A stretch of DNA of 64,000 nt, from NCBI RefSeq assembly GCF_907165205.1, contig NC_058194.1:27404856-27468855 (forward strand), read 5' to 3'. This DNA is from Coccinella septempunctata (taxonomy: Eukaryota > Arthropoda > Insecta > Coleoptera > Coccinellidae). Positions 1-10,597 of this stretch are shown one piece after another; position 1 is the first letter of the stretch; every line of letters starts with the position of its first letter. The notes beneath the pieces are model-generated. The model ran no database searches. It had not been told where the DNA came from and saw nothing but the letters and a program-made list of their open reading frames with translations. Made by a program: the position numbers and the translations under genes.

Positions 1-320
1 AAACAGAGATTTTCGAAAATTCAAGAAAATTACACCTTTTCCCACTGGTTTTGGAAAATAGTCTGATTCCACTATTATTGAAGGCTGCATAACGCAATAT
101 CCCTATTGGTTAAATCGTAGTATTATTTGTTTAGGCCACAATGAATGGAATATTTATGAAATTTATCAGTGACGGCAGGTGTTTTACGTAAACATGCCCT
201 GAAAGTATTTTCCAAGTGCGCTCGTCGCTTGGTATGTTTATTGCAGTAGAATTAAGAATTTCTGCCCTCGATCATTGCGTTGACAATTTTAACGAAAACA
301 TCTTATTTTTCCGAAATCTT

Positions 321-1494
321 GAGACTCTCGAAAACGAAACGAGACTCTCGAAAACGAATCGAGACTTTCGAAAACGAGACGGGACTTTAGAAAACGAGGC
401 GAGACTCTCGAAAACTAGATGAGACTTTCGAAAACGAGGCGACACTCTCGAAAACGAGGCGAGACTATCGAAAACGAGACGAGACTATCAAAAACGAGAC
501 GAGACTCTCGAAAACTAGATGATACTTTCGAAAACGAGACGAGACTCTCGAAAACGAGGCGAGACTCTTAAAAACTAGATGAGACTCTCGAAAACGAAGC
601 GAGACTCTCGAAAACGAAGCGAGACTTTCGAAAACGAGACTAGACTTTCGAAAACGAGGCGAGACTCTCGAAAACTAGATGAGACTCTCGAAAACGAAGC
701 GAGACTCTCGAAAACGAGACGAGACTTTCGAAAACGAGGCGACACTCTCGAAAACGAGGCGAGACTATCGAAAACGAGACGAGACTATCAAAAACGAGAC
801 GAGACTCTCGAAAACTAGATGATACTTTCGAAAACGAGACGAGACTCTCGAAAACGAGGCGAGACTCTTAAAAACTAGATGAGACTCTCGAAAACGAAGC
901 GAGACTCTCGAAAACGAAGCGAGACTTTCGAAAACGAGACTAGACTTTCGAAAACGAGGCGAGACTCTCGAAAACTAGATGAGACTCTCGAAAACGAGGC
1001 GAGACTCTCGAAAACTAGATGAGACTTTCGAAAACGAGGCGACACTCTCGAAAACGAGGCGAGACTATCGAAAACGAGACGAGACTATCAAAAACGAGAC
1101 GAGACTCTCGAAAACTAGATGATACTTTCGAAAACGAGACGAGACTCTCGAAAACGAGGCGAGACTCTTAAAAACTAGATGAGACTCTCGAAAACGAAGC
1201 GAGACTCTCGAAAACGAAGCGAGACTTTCGAAAACGAGACTAGACTTTCGAAAACGAGGCGAGACTCTCGAAAACTAGATGAGACTCTCGAAAACGAAGC
1301 GAGACTCTCGAAAACGAGACGAGACTTTCGAAAACGAGGCGCGAGTCTCGAAAACGAAGCGAGACTCTCGAAAACGAGACGAGGCTCTCGAAAACTAGAT
1401 GAGGCTCTTGAGAACGAAGCGAGACTCTCAAAAACGAGACGAGACTTTCGAAAACGAGGCGCGAGTCTCGAAAACGAGGCAAGACTCTCGAAAA
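321..1494. repeat. 20-bp minisatellite with 300-bp higher-order repeat
   Basis: Nearly 59 head-to-tail copies of a 20-bp unit close to GAGACTCTCGAAAACGAGGC, with no length drift. Variants (for example one carrying CTAGAT) recur in a fixed order, giving a 300-bp, 15-unit higher-order repeat at 421-720, 721-1020 and 1021-1320. By eye these three blocks are identical except for a few units near 1000. Each unit contains CTCG-AAAA-CGAG, a 4-bp inverted repeat around an A-tract. Open frames run through the array in several registers on both strands because stop codons are rare in the unit. I read these as by-products, since the CTAGAT variant puts a stop in one register. Confidence 0.95.
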
Positions 1495-2894
1495 TGGTTT
1501 GCTGGATCCATAGTCACGAATTATGCAATAAAACTAACTGGAGTTAATCGGTTTCTTATCCACCCTTTGGGGAGAAAGGGCGCACTCAGTAAAGAAGAGG
1601 AGAACCACAGGACATCGGGCTGAAGAACCGTCACGTACACAATCTTCCACTCGGCCAGTTTAGCCCGAAATCACGATCCGTTTCCACCTTCCTTCCACTA
1701 TCAATTTCCTAGCAGTCTATTACTTTTATGTTCGCAAACCAATCGTCTACGAAACAGGGATAAAAGCGACCGATTTTTCCACGGTAAACATGCTTACGGT
1801 TTATAAAACCTCCTCATATTTTATGGCTATCATCGGTGATTTATTCTCATGTCGGGGGCTTTTAAAACTTTCGGGATTTTTTTCCCGCCCCGTCTTGAAG
1901 TATTGTCGATTAAAATTAGAATTTGAAAGTTCATTGTTGATGGGTTTGATTAATTGCGCGGGCTCGCTCTTTGATGTCGGAGAAAATGGACCTGCTGACT
2001 GCTTGTACGTCGTCCTCGGAGTCGAGGAAGATTGAATGGTTGAACCTTCGAACTGCGAAATGTTTCTCGTTTGGGCATGTAATTGACCGTTTATGCAAGA
2101 CAGGAATATCCCCAGATTCGGGAGAATATTTCGATTGATGAATCTCGCGGTCGAACCAGAATATACGGCGTCAACATGTGCTATTCCTCAAGAAAAAAGA
2201 GATGGCCCTATTGCCACGATACTCAACACAAATCTTATCTAAACAAATGTTATTGAGCAAAACAGTTTCAAGTGGAATAACTAAGACAATTCCTTGAAAC
2301 AAGAAAATTTCCATTTTCGTCACCTCGTTTCTCAGAAGGGATGTTTATTTGTCCTCATAGTTTCAAATGTTGTGTAATGTTTAATTTATTTATCCATAGA
2401 TAAATAACAAGGAAAGTCAAGTTCCATTGGGAGTAATACAGTGTAAAATGCACAATAATATTTTACAAGAATTCACAGAAGAATAAGAAATGTGAAAACA
2501 ATAACATTAGTAAGAAAACTCAGCAATATAAGAAATTATCTATGCTGTGCTAGGTCCTTTTTCTCAAACTGCGCTGCATCTAATTTTTCTACATCGGTAG
2601 GCAGTCAGTGCTATAATTTCTAGGACATATCATTTGGCCCTTGCTGTTTGTTCTCTTTTAATTCTGGTCCAGGGTAGGTTATATAGTCTTCACTTCTTCC
2701 GAAAGGCGAATGTCATAGGAATTTTAAAACGTGGAAAGAACTGATCCACCCATTGAGTTCATTGAGTGTTTCTTTCAAAATTTTAGAGACGCTAATTCTG
2801 TTCAGGACTGAATCGACTCTAGAAGGCGCTTTCCAAAATTGTCAAAGGGGTTTCGAGAAAATAGAAATTGTTGTGATACCAGGTTCTTACTCTC
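1495..2894. other. no gene recognised
   Basis: Single-copy-looking AT-rich DNA. Short open frames at 1399-1623 (running out of the minisatellite) and 1790-2035 show no recognisable domain and no clear splice context. The last 100 bases before 2895 may already be decayed retrotransposon sequence. Confidence 0.5.
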
Positions 2895-3477
2895 CACATT
2901 TTCATTGAAGAAGGTTTCAATGATAATCTAAAAATACAAACAGCATTTACTGTGATTTTCAAACCATATACACATCTGTGGAAAGATCAGTTTTAGCATC
3001 TCTTCTATTCAATTTATATCTGTGTGATATCCCAAATACTTCTTCTGAGAAATTCATATACGTTGATAATATTGCCCTCGCATTCTATCATTCGATCTCA
3101 GATGTATAAAGAGTAATCTATCTACAGATTTAGAAATTTTGAAGAATTACTTTTTTGGGTGGCGTTTGCCTCTTAACCCAAATAAAACCGAGGTTTCATG
3201 TTTCCATTTGAGTAATCATCAAAAATATAGAAAATTGAGCGTAGTTTTTGGTCATTCTTCTTTGGAACTTAACTTCAATCCAAAATATCTAGGAGTTGAA
3301 CTGGATTCCTCGCTGAATTTCAAAGTCCATGCGGAAAATTTGCGTCTGAACTTGATAACTAGGAATAATATCCTGCATAAAATAACTGGTACTTCAAGGG
3401 GTGCTGATGCAAATACCCTTCGAAGGGCAGTCCTAGCTTTGGTCTTTTTGGCTGCTCAATATTGTTGCCCCGTTTAG
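2895..3477 (+). pseudogene. decayed non-LTR retrotransposon reverse transcriptase
   Basis: A broken piece of an insect non-LTR retrotransposon RT. Three blocks are readable in different frames. From about 2900 comes a block resembling the region before the RT catalytic core (IEEGFNDNLK). From 2984 to 3109 comes a block with SVLASLLFNLY followed by YVDN where the catalytic YADD is expected; it stops at TAA 3107. From 3139 to 3477 comes the thumb region, with NPNKTEV, KYLGVELD and the typical RNNILHKITGTS stretch. The frame changes between blocks, the in-frame stop and the YADD-to-YVDN change show an inactive relic. The family is close to Jockey-group elements, but the exact clade is not decidable by eye. 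Confidence 0.8.
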
Positions 3478-4749
3478 GTAATAGTCTCATGTACCAAAAA
3501 TTGTTGCACATCTAAATCTTTATAATTATTTTTTTAATTAATTATAACTACTAGATCTTCACCCATTTAATGGTTATCACTTCTTCCGAACTAAGTAGCG
3601 CCCCATGTTCGTGGGCAGACTGCAGTTATAAACATTTGCAGTGAATTTCACTCCTTTCCCGACTCATTTCCAATTCTGTCCTATATTCCAGAAAAAACGA
3701 TTCCAAGACTGAAGTCACGTACCTAAACCATTTTTAGGTCCAAGTCTCTTCTTAGTTTGTATGTTCCGAATATTTTTTGAATTAGGTTGTGAAATTTAGG
3801 TCAATCTGACATATTAAACATTATTTTATTATTTCACATTTCTCTTCTTTTATTTCTTTATTGTTTCAGATAAAATTTTCTGATTATTTGAAAGAGACTC
3901 TCTAAATCTACTTTTTCCTTGAAGGGAGGATCAATTTTTGAATTTCGAGATGCCCTTCAAGAGTACTGTATCTCATACACATGCCAGAGTTATTGTTTGA
4001 TACTAAAAATTATTCTTGTAATTGTAATTGTACTACACAACGCCTTCAAGATATCGATTAAGCGATGAAACATCTTCAAGCTATCCTGGTCCAATTCCGG
4101 ATCAACAAATCGAATACACATACACACCACATGGGGCATAAAAATGTAGGTGCGGGAAAGGTTTATTGGCGGATCGCTGGATCGACTCGAATTACCATTC
4201 ATGAACAGCGTCGACGGGCGAGGAAATCATGAAAATGCGTGCGGCAATACGATTTTATTGGAAAATTCGGAGGGCGGCATGGTAGCGGGAACACGCACGG
4301 GCTCCAGATAATAAATATCGCAGGACCATATTACACATTTATGCCTCTTTTACTGATTCATGGCTGTCAATTGGGAGATTTTCCGGTTTTTATTTTCTTT
4401 CGGAGAGTGTATTGAATGGCTATGAATAATTTTTCGAGAGCCTTCTCCGACAGCGGAGTCGATAGTTTGTTAGGTTATCACCTTGATCTATATTGCCTTT
4501 GTGATGTTGGATATCGATGCTATATCCTTGATTGAAGCGCCGCTTTATTTCCTAGGCTAGATATGTATCATATCAATTTTACTGCCCATTCATTTCTTAT
4601 ATGTCTAAACAATGAATTCCGAATTCCTTTCATACACAGGTTTGGAAAATAATCTTGGAAATATGCAACGCACAAGAAAGACTATGCTAGTCGTCCAGTC
4701 TACTACGTTTAGAAGCGTTCTAACTTGAACTATCAGTATGCTGAACGAA
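3478..4749. other. no gene recognised
   Basis: AT-rich sequence after the RT relic. A minus-strand open frame at 3990-4202 has no recognisable features. No tandem repeat or inverted terminus was seen. Confidence 0.5.
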
Positions 4750-6545
4750 GTGTAGTTAGTAGATAGTTATTATCAGTGAAAGTGCTGCATTTCAAGGAGT
4801 TTGTAACAGAAGCAACCTTTTTAAGCCTGCCTTCAAAGTTGATTCTTCATTTGGTTGTCGCTTTAGTAGAGTTAGTAGAGAGTTACTACTAGTGGAAGTG
4901 CTGCATTTCAAGGTGTTTGTAACAGAAGCAACCTTTTAAAGCCTGCACACTCTCCTTTCAAGTAGAATCTTCATTCGGTTCATTTCTCCACTATGTTGTC
5001 GCTCTAGTAGAGTAAATAGAGAGTTAGTAACAGTGAGAATGCTGCATTTCAAGTTGTTTGTAACAGAAGCAAACTTCTTTAGCCTGCATACTCCTCCTCC
5101 AAGTAGAATCTCCATATAGTTCATTTCTCTACTATGTTGTCGCTCTAGTAGACTTAGTAGAGAGTTAGTACCAGTAAAAGTTCTGCATTTCAAGGTGTTT
5201 GCAACAGAAGCAACTCTTTTTAAGCCTGCATACCCTTCCTCCAAGTAAAATCTATATTTGCCTCATTTCTCTACTATGTTGTCGCTTTAGTAGAGTTAGT
5301 AGAGAGGTACTACCAGTGGAAGTGCTGAATTTCAAGATGTTTGTAACAGAAGAAACCTTTTCAAGCCTGCATACGCCTCTTCCAAGTAGAATCTTCACTC
5401 AGTCATTTCTCTACTATGTTGTCGCTCTAGTAGACTTAGTAGAGAGTTAGTACCAGTAAGAGTTCTGCATTTCAAGGTGTTTGTAACATAAGCAACTTTT
5501 TTTTAGCCTGCATACTCTTCCTCCAAGTAGAATCTATATTTGCCACATTTCTCTACTATGTTGTCGCTTTAGTAGAGTTAGTAGAGAGGTACTACCAGTG
5601 GAAGTGCTGAATTTCAAGATGTTTGTAACAGAAGAAACCTTTTCAAGCCTGCATACGCCTCTTCCAAGTAGAATCTTCACTCAGTCATTTCTCTACTATG
5701 TTGTCGCTCTAGTAGACTTAGTAGAGAGTTAGTACCAGTAAGAGTTCTGCATTTCAAGGTGTTTGTAACAGAAGCAACCACTTTTAAGCCTGCATACTCT
5801 TCCTCCAAGTAGAATCTATATTTGCCTCATTTCTCTACTATGTTGTCGCTTTAGTAGAGTTAGTAGAGAGATTCTACCAGTGGAAGTGCTGCATTTCAAG
5901 ATGTTTGTAGCAGAAGAAACCTTTTCAAACCTGCATACTCATCCTCCAAGTAAAATCTTCATTCGGTTCATTTCTCTACTATGTTGTCGCTCTAGTAGAC
6001 TTAGCAGAGAGTTAGTTCCAGTAAAAGTTCTGCATTTCAAGGTGTTGGTAACAGAAGCAACCCTTTTTAAGCCTGCATACTCTTCCTCCAAGTAGAATCT
6101 ATATTTGCCTCATTTCTCTACTATGTTGTCGCTTTAGTAGAGTTAGTAGAGAGGTTCTACCAGTGGAAGTGCTGCATTTCAAGATGTTTGTAGCAAAAGA
6201 AACCTTTTCAAACCTGCATACTCATTCTCCAAGTAGAATCTTCATTCGGTTCATTTCTCTACTATGTTGTCGCTCTAGTAGACTTAGCAGAGATTTAGTA
6301 CCAGTAAAAGTTCTGCATTTCAAGGTGTTGGTAACAGAAGCAACCCTTTTTAAGCCTGCATACTCTTCCTCCAAGTAGAATCTATATTTGCCTCATTTCT
6401 CTACTATGTTGTCACTTTAGTAGAGAGGTTCTACCAGTGGAAGTGCTGAATTTCAAGATGTTTGTAACAGAAGAAACCCTTTCAAGCCTGCATACTCCTC
6501 TTCCAAGTAAAATCTTCATTTGTTCATTTCTCTATTATGTTATCG
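4750..6545. repeat. ~141-bp satellite array with 282-bp dimer periodicity
   Basis: About 13 tandem units. The landmark CATTTCTCTACTATGTTGTC recurs at 4981, 5122, 5264, 5404, 5546, 5686, 5828, 5969, 6111, 6252, 6394 and 6525, so unit length alternates around 140-142 bp, with one unit shortened to 131. Two unit types alternate: type A (CTGCATTTCAAGGTGTT..., ATCTATATTTGCC) and type B (...CAAGATGTTTGTA, ATCTTCATTCGG). This gives a dimeric 282-283-bp repeat. Each unit holds an inverted repeat, TCTCTACTA and TAGTAGAGA, around a short loop. The first two units are degenerate or shortened. Open frames inside the array are repeat-borne. Confidence 0.95.
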
Positions 6546-6880
6546 ACTAAATCAGCCATGCTTACTATTGCCAATTCAGCCAGGTTAACAGTATGTAGAC
6601 AACTAGAAATCTTTTTTTATTCACCATTATCATTATGTATTTTACGTACACGCAAATTGATGTCTTCAACTTCTGAGCAGTGTCACACAATTAAATGTGT
6701 GATATCTTGAGTATTTTTCCTATCCGACGGTGGACCTTCCATATAGCTCAGATTTCAAACAAAGATATCATCAATTCCATATTGCCAGCAACCTCCCAAC
6801 AACATCAATTAGGAGACCCGGCTGTAACATCGTCATTTTCCGTCGTCCATCCATTGTTACCACCGCCGAACGAGCCGGAC

Positions 6881-6929
6881 CGTTACCTCCGATATGAAAA
6901 GGCCTGGGCGCTGTCGTGTGACGTCAGCA
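6881..6929. repeat. left inverted terminus of P-like element
   Basis: Holds CGTTACCTCCGA, then AAAAGGCCT, then the 13-bp subterminal block TGTGACGTCAGCA at 6917-6929. All three reappear inverted at the right end. Confidence 0.8.
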
Positions 6930-7331
6930 TAGCGAGGCCTAAGACGTGGAACGTTTTTGGCGCGGCATTCACGTCTATTATCCAATTTTTTCGGTTTTCT
7001 GGGATGTTTATCATTCGGAAATTATTGTCAATAATTCTGCAATGGAAGGGCTTTCAGATTAAAGAGGATGCCAGTCGTTCTTTGTCTCCCATTCGATTTT
7101 ATTATGGGAAAACGAAGTTTCAAAACAAAAACCATTTTCTTATCAGTCTAAAGAATACTGCGGAAAAAAACGACAAGAATTTCATCATACAGTATCTGAG
7201 AAAAGAATCATAGGTGAATGACAAAACTCATTGGAAACAAAAATTCGAATGTAATCAAGCTACAAATTTTTTCAATTTTCTGCTGTTATAGGATTTACTT
7301 GAAGAGTCGTTTGTCTTTCCGCAATAATTTT

Positions 7332-7601
7332 TTAATAGTGTGTTATCACTATATTAGCAATGCGTTCACCAGTATGGATTTCACACTTATTATCCGGCAA
7401 AAGTTCGTGTTCAAAAAAGAATTTTAAAATGAATTGCGTTAAACATGCACGCTTATTATGAAGGCTCAGGAATGTTTCTTCAAATTCAAGAAGAATTTTG
7501 TTGAATATTATATAGGCATATAAAACTATTTGAACAATAGAATCTTGTGGATAGAGCAATTTTCCTCGACTCAAACTTTTTATTGTAATTATCTTCGACA
7601 A
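7332..7601 (-). pseudogene. C-terminal fragment of P/THAP9-like transposase
   Basis: An open frame of 89 codons whose upstream limit is a TAG at 7602-7604, so no genuine ATG start exists. It reads RGKLLYP, then a hydrophobic IVQIVLYAYIIFNKIL segment, then FEETFLSL and a cysteine/histidine-containing KCEIH near the end. This order resembles the C-terminal region of THAP9/P-element transposases. The match is from memory of the family pattern and is moderate. It lies 11 bp from the end of the THAP frame, in a different register, so the catalytic core between them has been deleted. It cannot encode a working transposase. Confidence 0.5.
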
Positions 7602-7612
7602 CTAACTCGTCA

Positions 7613-7864
7613 TTATAAATTTAATCTAACTGATAAGGTCTCACCACTTTTCGAGTCCGTTGCTGAAGAAAACTTGACTATGTTTTCTTCTGAAAAATGC
7701 AACTCACAGAATCTGCTATGTACAGACGGGTTGAAATTTTTTCTAGGAATAGCAAGCATCCTCTTGCTACACATTTTGGTGTCTGTAGGAAAACGGAATG
7801 CATGCACTTTTGGTCCATTTTTGTAGTTTCCTCTACAACTAGGAAAACAACAGGAGTACGGCAT
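7613..7864 (-). CDS. THAP-domain N-terminal exon of P-like transposase
   Basis: A true ATG (7864) opens an 83-codon frame with a complete THAP-type C2CH zinc finger. It has cysteines in SCCFPSC near residues 5-9, HAFRFP near residue 21 and LAIPRKNFNPSVHSRFCELHF near residues 37-57, where Cys and His complete the C-x2-H pair. THAP fingers bind DNA; in P-type transposases they recognise sites near the element ends, and here the 13-bp subterminal repeats are candidate targets. The frame stops at 7613, soon after the finger. A possible splice donor GTGAGA lies just before the stop, so this may be exon 1 of a spliced transposase. The tryptophan common in this part of the finger is not visible. It is at best a stand-alone DNA-binding fragment. 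Confidence 0.75.
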   Translation of the reverse strand: MPYSCCFPSCRGNYKNGPKVHAFRFPTDTKMCSKRMLAIPRKNFNPSVHSRFCELHFSEENIVKFSSATDSKSGETLSVRLNL

Positions 7865-8153
7865 TATAAATTATGTCCTAATATCACTCACAACACAAAT
7901 AGTATTGAAAAGTACTTTTCACTATTCAGTAACTGAATTATTCGAAAAAGATTTAAACTTTCACCGTCACGCGCAATTCAGACTCGCCAAACTGAGTTGT
8001 CTATAAACGGCAGGCGGCAGGCCATTTTTTGGCGGGTTCTTGCATAGACCAATTAAGACCATAGACGCTCTCACGTGATTTTCGCGTTCGAAGCTTTGAT
8101 TCGTCGATTCGCGATCCGCGTAAGGTGAGAGGGTTAAACGTTAGACCTCGCAG

Positions 8154-8213
8154 TGCTGACGTCACAGCGCTATACGTCACAAGCACCTAGGCCTTTTCTT
8201 CTCGGAGGTAACG
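8154..8213. repeat. right inverted terminus of P-like element
   Basis: Reverse complement of the left end, ending GGAGGTAACG at 8213. The 13-bp block sits at 8154-8166. Confidence 0.8.
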
Positions 8214-8220
8214 GCCGGAC

Positions 8221-10237
8221 TGATTTTCGGACATTTCGATAAAAGAAATTAATGTTACCGAATGAGGGAGATCGTTCTGATTGATGACACAGTTATCTCC
8301 GGTAGAGTCCACCACGCTGCGATGGGCATATTGAAACTTCCTTCCGCAACGCTTGCCGTTAATGCAGCCTAATGGACAGGGTCGTGTGTCTTCTTTCTTC
8401 TTCTTTCGTCATGGCATTCAATTGGTAATTTCGCTCTTCTGCATTAGGTGCACTAGGAAGGAAGGAAACGAAATATCATTTCGTGACGCGGGGTGCTGAA
8501 TGCGACTGTCGGAGTGGTTGCTGAATTGGATATGTTCATTAATTCAAATGGGGAAAGTCATGGGAAAGTGCGGGTCTTCAGATGAGACAAATAGTGTGGG
8601 GGTATGACTTGTTTACGCTGTAGTTTTTATGGGAAAACATATTCAGATTCAACTATTATGAAAACCTCTAATCTGACCAATAGGTTTATAAAAAGCAGGA
8701 AACCATTTATTCGATAGGGTTTCAATAAACTGGCAACCATTATCATACATTAATTATGTAATGATGCATATGAGAGTTCTTAAACATTGATTGTTACACG
8801 ATTACAATGTACAACGTCTTGTAGTTACTCATGAGAATGCAAGTCATCGAAAACTTGCACCCCCATCAAAATAATTAAAATCCCACGCCAGTGGATGCTG
8901 GTCTGCCATTTTACAAGTCGTTTATCTCAGTTGCCAGATTTCTCAAAAATGAAGAAAATAAACCTAAAATGAATCATCATTGGCTCTTTTATATTCACCA
9001 ATCATTTTTTGATGTACAAGAATCTTTTCATTACCACTTTGTATAGTATTTCAATAATTCGTACGAAAAATTATACATGAACAACACCACAATCACTAGA
9101 GGTGAGAAAAATCTGAATATATTTACAAGGATTTTGATGATTTCGTATAAATATAATAATTTTGCCAACTGGTCGATACTGTCGTACACATATTTGAGTA
9201 AATGTGTCAAGAATGGGGGAAAATTTCGGAAATTTTCATGTGAAATGAAAAAATTTCTGCATAGAAATACTGACTAGACAATTCAAAAAAATTATTTGGG
9301 AAAATCTTCAATGAAATCATTGTCTGATGAAGATGACTACGAAGAATTAGACTGAATTATTTGATCATCCACATTGCAACAATTTTATTCGTTAGGAAAA
9401 TGTTTTTTTCACAATATTTGCTCTGACGAAAATCGTATAACTTCTAGATCAGAAACAATTCCTACAAATCGAAATTTGTAAGATTCTTAAAAAAACATCC
9501 AGAGATGTTTCAACAATTAACATATCATGGAATATATTACCAATGATTGTTATGGCCTTCGTTAAGAAATGTTTTTGATATGATGACAATCTCAAATGAA
9601 GAAGCATATTTGCGAATTTTATAATTCATGATGGGAGAGTCTTAGAGTGCTCAAATCTTTCGCATTATATTTCCTTATATCCTAAAGTCATCTCTGAAAT
9701 AGAAGATAAGACTTATTTTATAGGAAATTGAGTAGAAAATTCAAATTTTCGAAAAAAAAAAGAAGTTTCTCTTCGTGTCCAAAATAAAAAACGACCAGAT
9801 TTCAGATTCTCGATAGAAAACCTTTATTGATAAAATAATGATCTTAGATACATGGCCATCTTTCACTACTTATTTTTTATCCAGAATCCGAAAAAATTGT
9901 TATTTAGTTCCCATTTTTTTGGACATACAGAAAAACCACATTCTTATAGGAAATTCGAATTTACTCATCCATATCTTAGGGGATAAGGCTCAGCTTTCAC
10001 CTAAGAAAACTCAAGGAATATTATGCAAAAGGTTTGATCACTCTATTAATCTCCTACCAAAGTTGAAAGCCCCGAAAATACCTGATCTGATTGCGAATCA
10101 CCCTGTTGAATGCTTAATGCAGGTATTTTATATCATAAACTGAGAAATACTAAACATTGGTTGAAAATGAAGTTTACACATGAGGTACATGCACGTTTAC
10201 TTGTGTGTTTTACTCCAAAACGTCTGGTCCTCCCACC
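8221..10237. other. no gene recognised
   Basis: AT-rich, stop-dense DNA. The stretch around 9705-9930 resembles 21060-21185: shared words around GAAAATT...TTTTC, a CGTGTCC/ACGTCC block and CGGATTC. It also shows a weak inverted arrangement, so it may be a decayed short transposon. The frames at 9077-9277 and 9838-10143 have no recognisable domain. Confidence 0.45.
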
Positions 10238-10497
10238 AATGAAGAGAGGCCAGGTGTTCTGCTAATAAGAAGCAACAGAACAATTCAATTATTCATAGAG
10301 AAGAATTTGACTAAAATTATAATACTAAACTAATATTCACGTCGAAAAGAAAACCTAGGAGAGAGACCAGGAAGAATGAAAACAAAGCCATTCCAACTAT
10401 CGGCGTGCAAGATCTGTAAGGAAAAAAGTGGAGGAAAACAATCCACAGAAATAATCAGTAATACAAGACAAAACATCTCTGACAACACGGACGCCTA
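10238..10497 (+). repeat. dispersed repeat R, copy A
   Basis: The first half (GAGGCCAGGTGTTCTG...GAAGAATTTGAC) recurs at 17751. The second half (AGAATGAAAACAAAGCCATT through ACAACACGGACG) recurs on the minus strand at about 12220-12397. The second half can be read as a short peptide (MKTKPFQLSA, then ICKEKSGGK) that is also readable in copy B. It could come from the 5' part of a retrotransposon, but I do not recognise the family. Confidence 0.75.
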
Positions 10498-10597
10498 GGT
10501 CGCCTAGTGAAATTTGACGTTGTAGTCTTGGCTCGTCCGTTATTAAATCTTCTATTGCTTACAAGCGAAAACTACAGATCCTTTCGATTCAGCTCTT

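Larger units (their letters stand above)
6881..8213 (-). mobile_element. P-like THAP transposon, internally deleted
   Basis: A 1333-bp element. Its ends are inverted copies: CGTTACCTCCGA at 6881 and its complement ending at 8213, followed on both sides by GAAAAGGCCT and then a perfect 13-bp inverted pair TGTGACGTCAGCA (6917-6929 and 8154-8166). The right arm carries about 20 extra bases between the two blocks. A perfect 7-bp direct repeat GCCGGAC flanks the element (6874-6880 and 8214-8220). Inside, on the minus strand, are a THAP zinc finger and a C-terminal transposase-like piece with the middle missing. THAP-first architecture, inverted ends and subterminal inverted repeats match P-type elements. 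Those normally give 8-bp duplications, so the family is likely but not proven. Confidence 0.75.

Noticed and set aside
216..1623. Open frames through the 20-bp array giving charged RLSKTRRDSRK-type peptides
   Set aside because: They arise in several registers and on both strands from one 20-bp unit with few stops, and the CTAGAT variant closes them. No start or splice context supports a gene.
4936..6378. Open frames in the 141-bp satellite, some nearly identical 71-codon peptides
   Set aside because: The similarity is that of the DNA repeat. Unit lengths of 140-142 bp break the frame between most units.
4750..6545. Hammerhead-type ribozyme in the satellite
   Set aside because: I looked for the CTGATGA and GAAAC core elements in the unit and did not find them in the needed order.
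6695..7213. 172-codon plus-strand frame, the longest plus-strand one in the first 10 kb
   Set aside because: It starts outside the P-like element and runs through its left terminus into noncoding sequence. Composition is not protein-like and it shares no domain.
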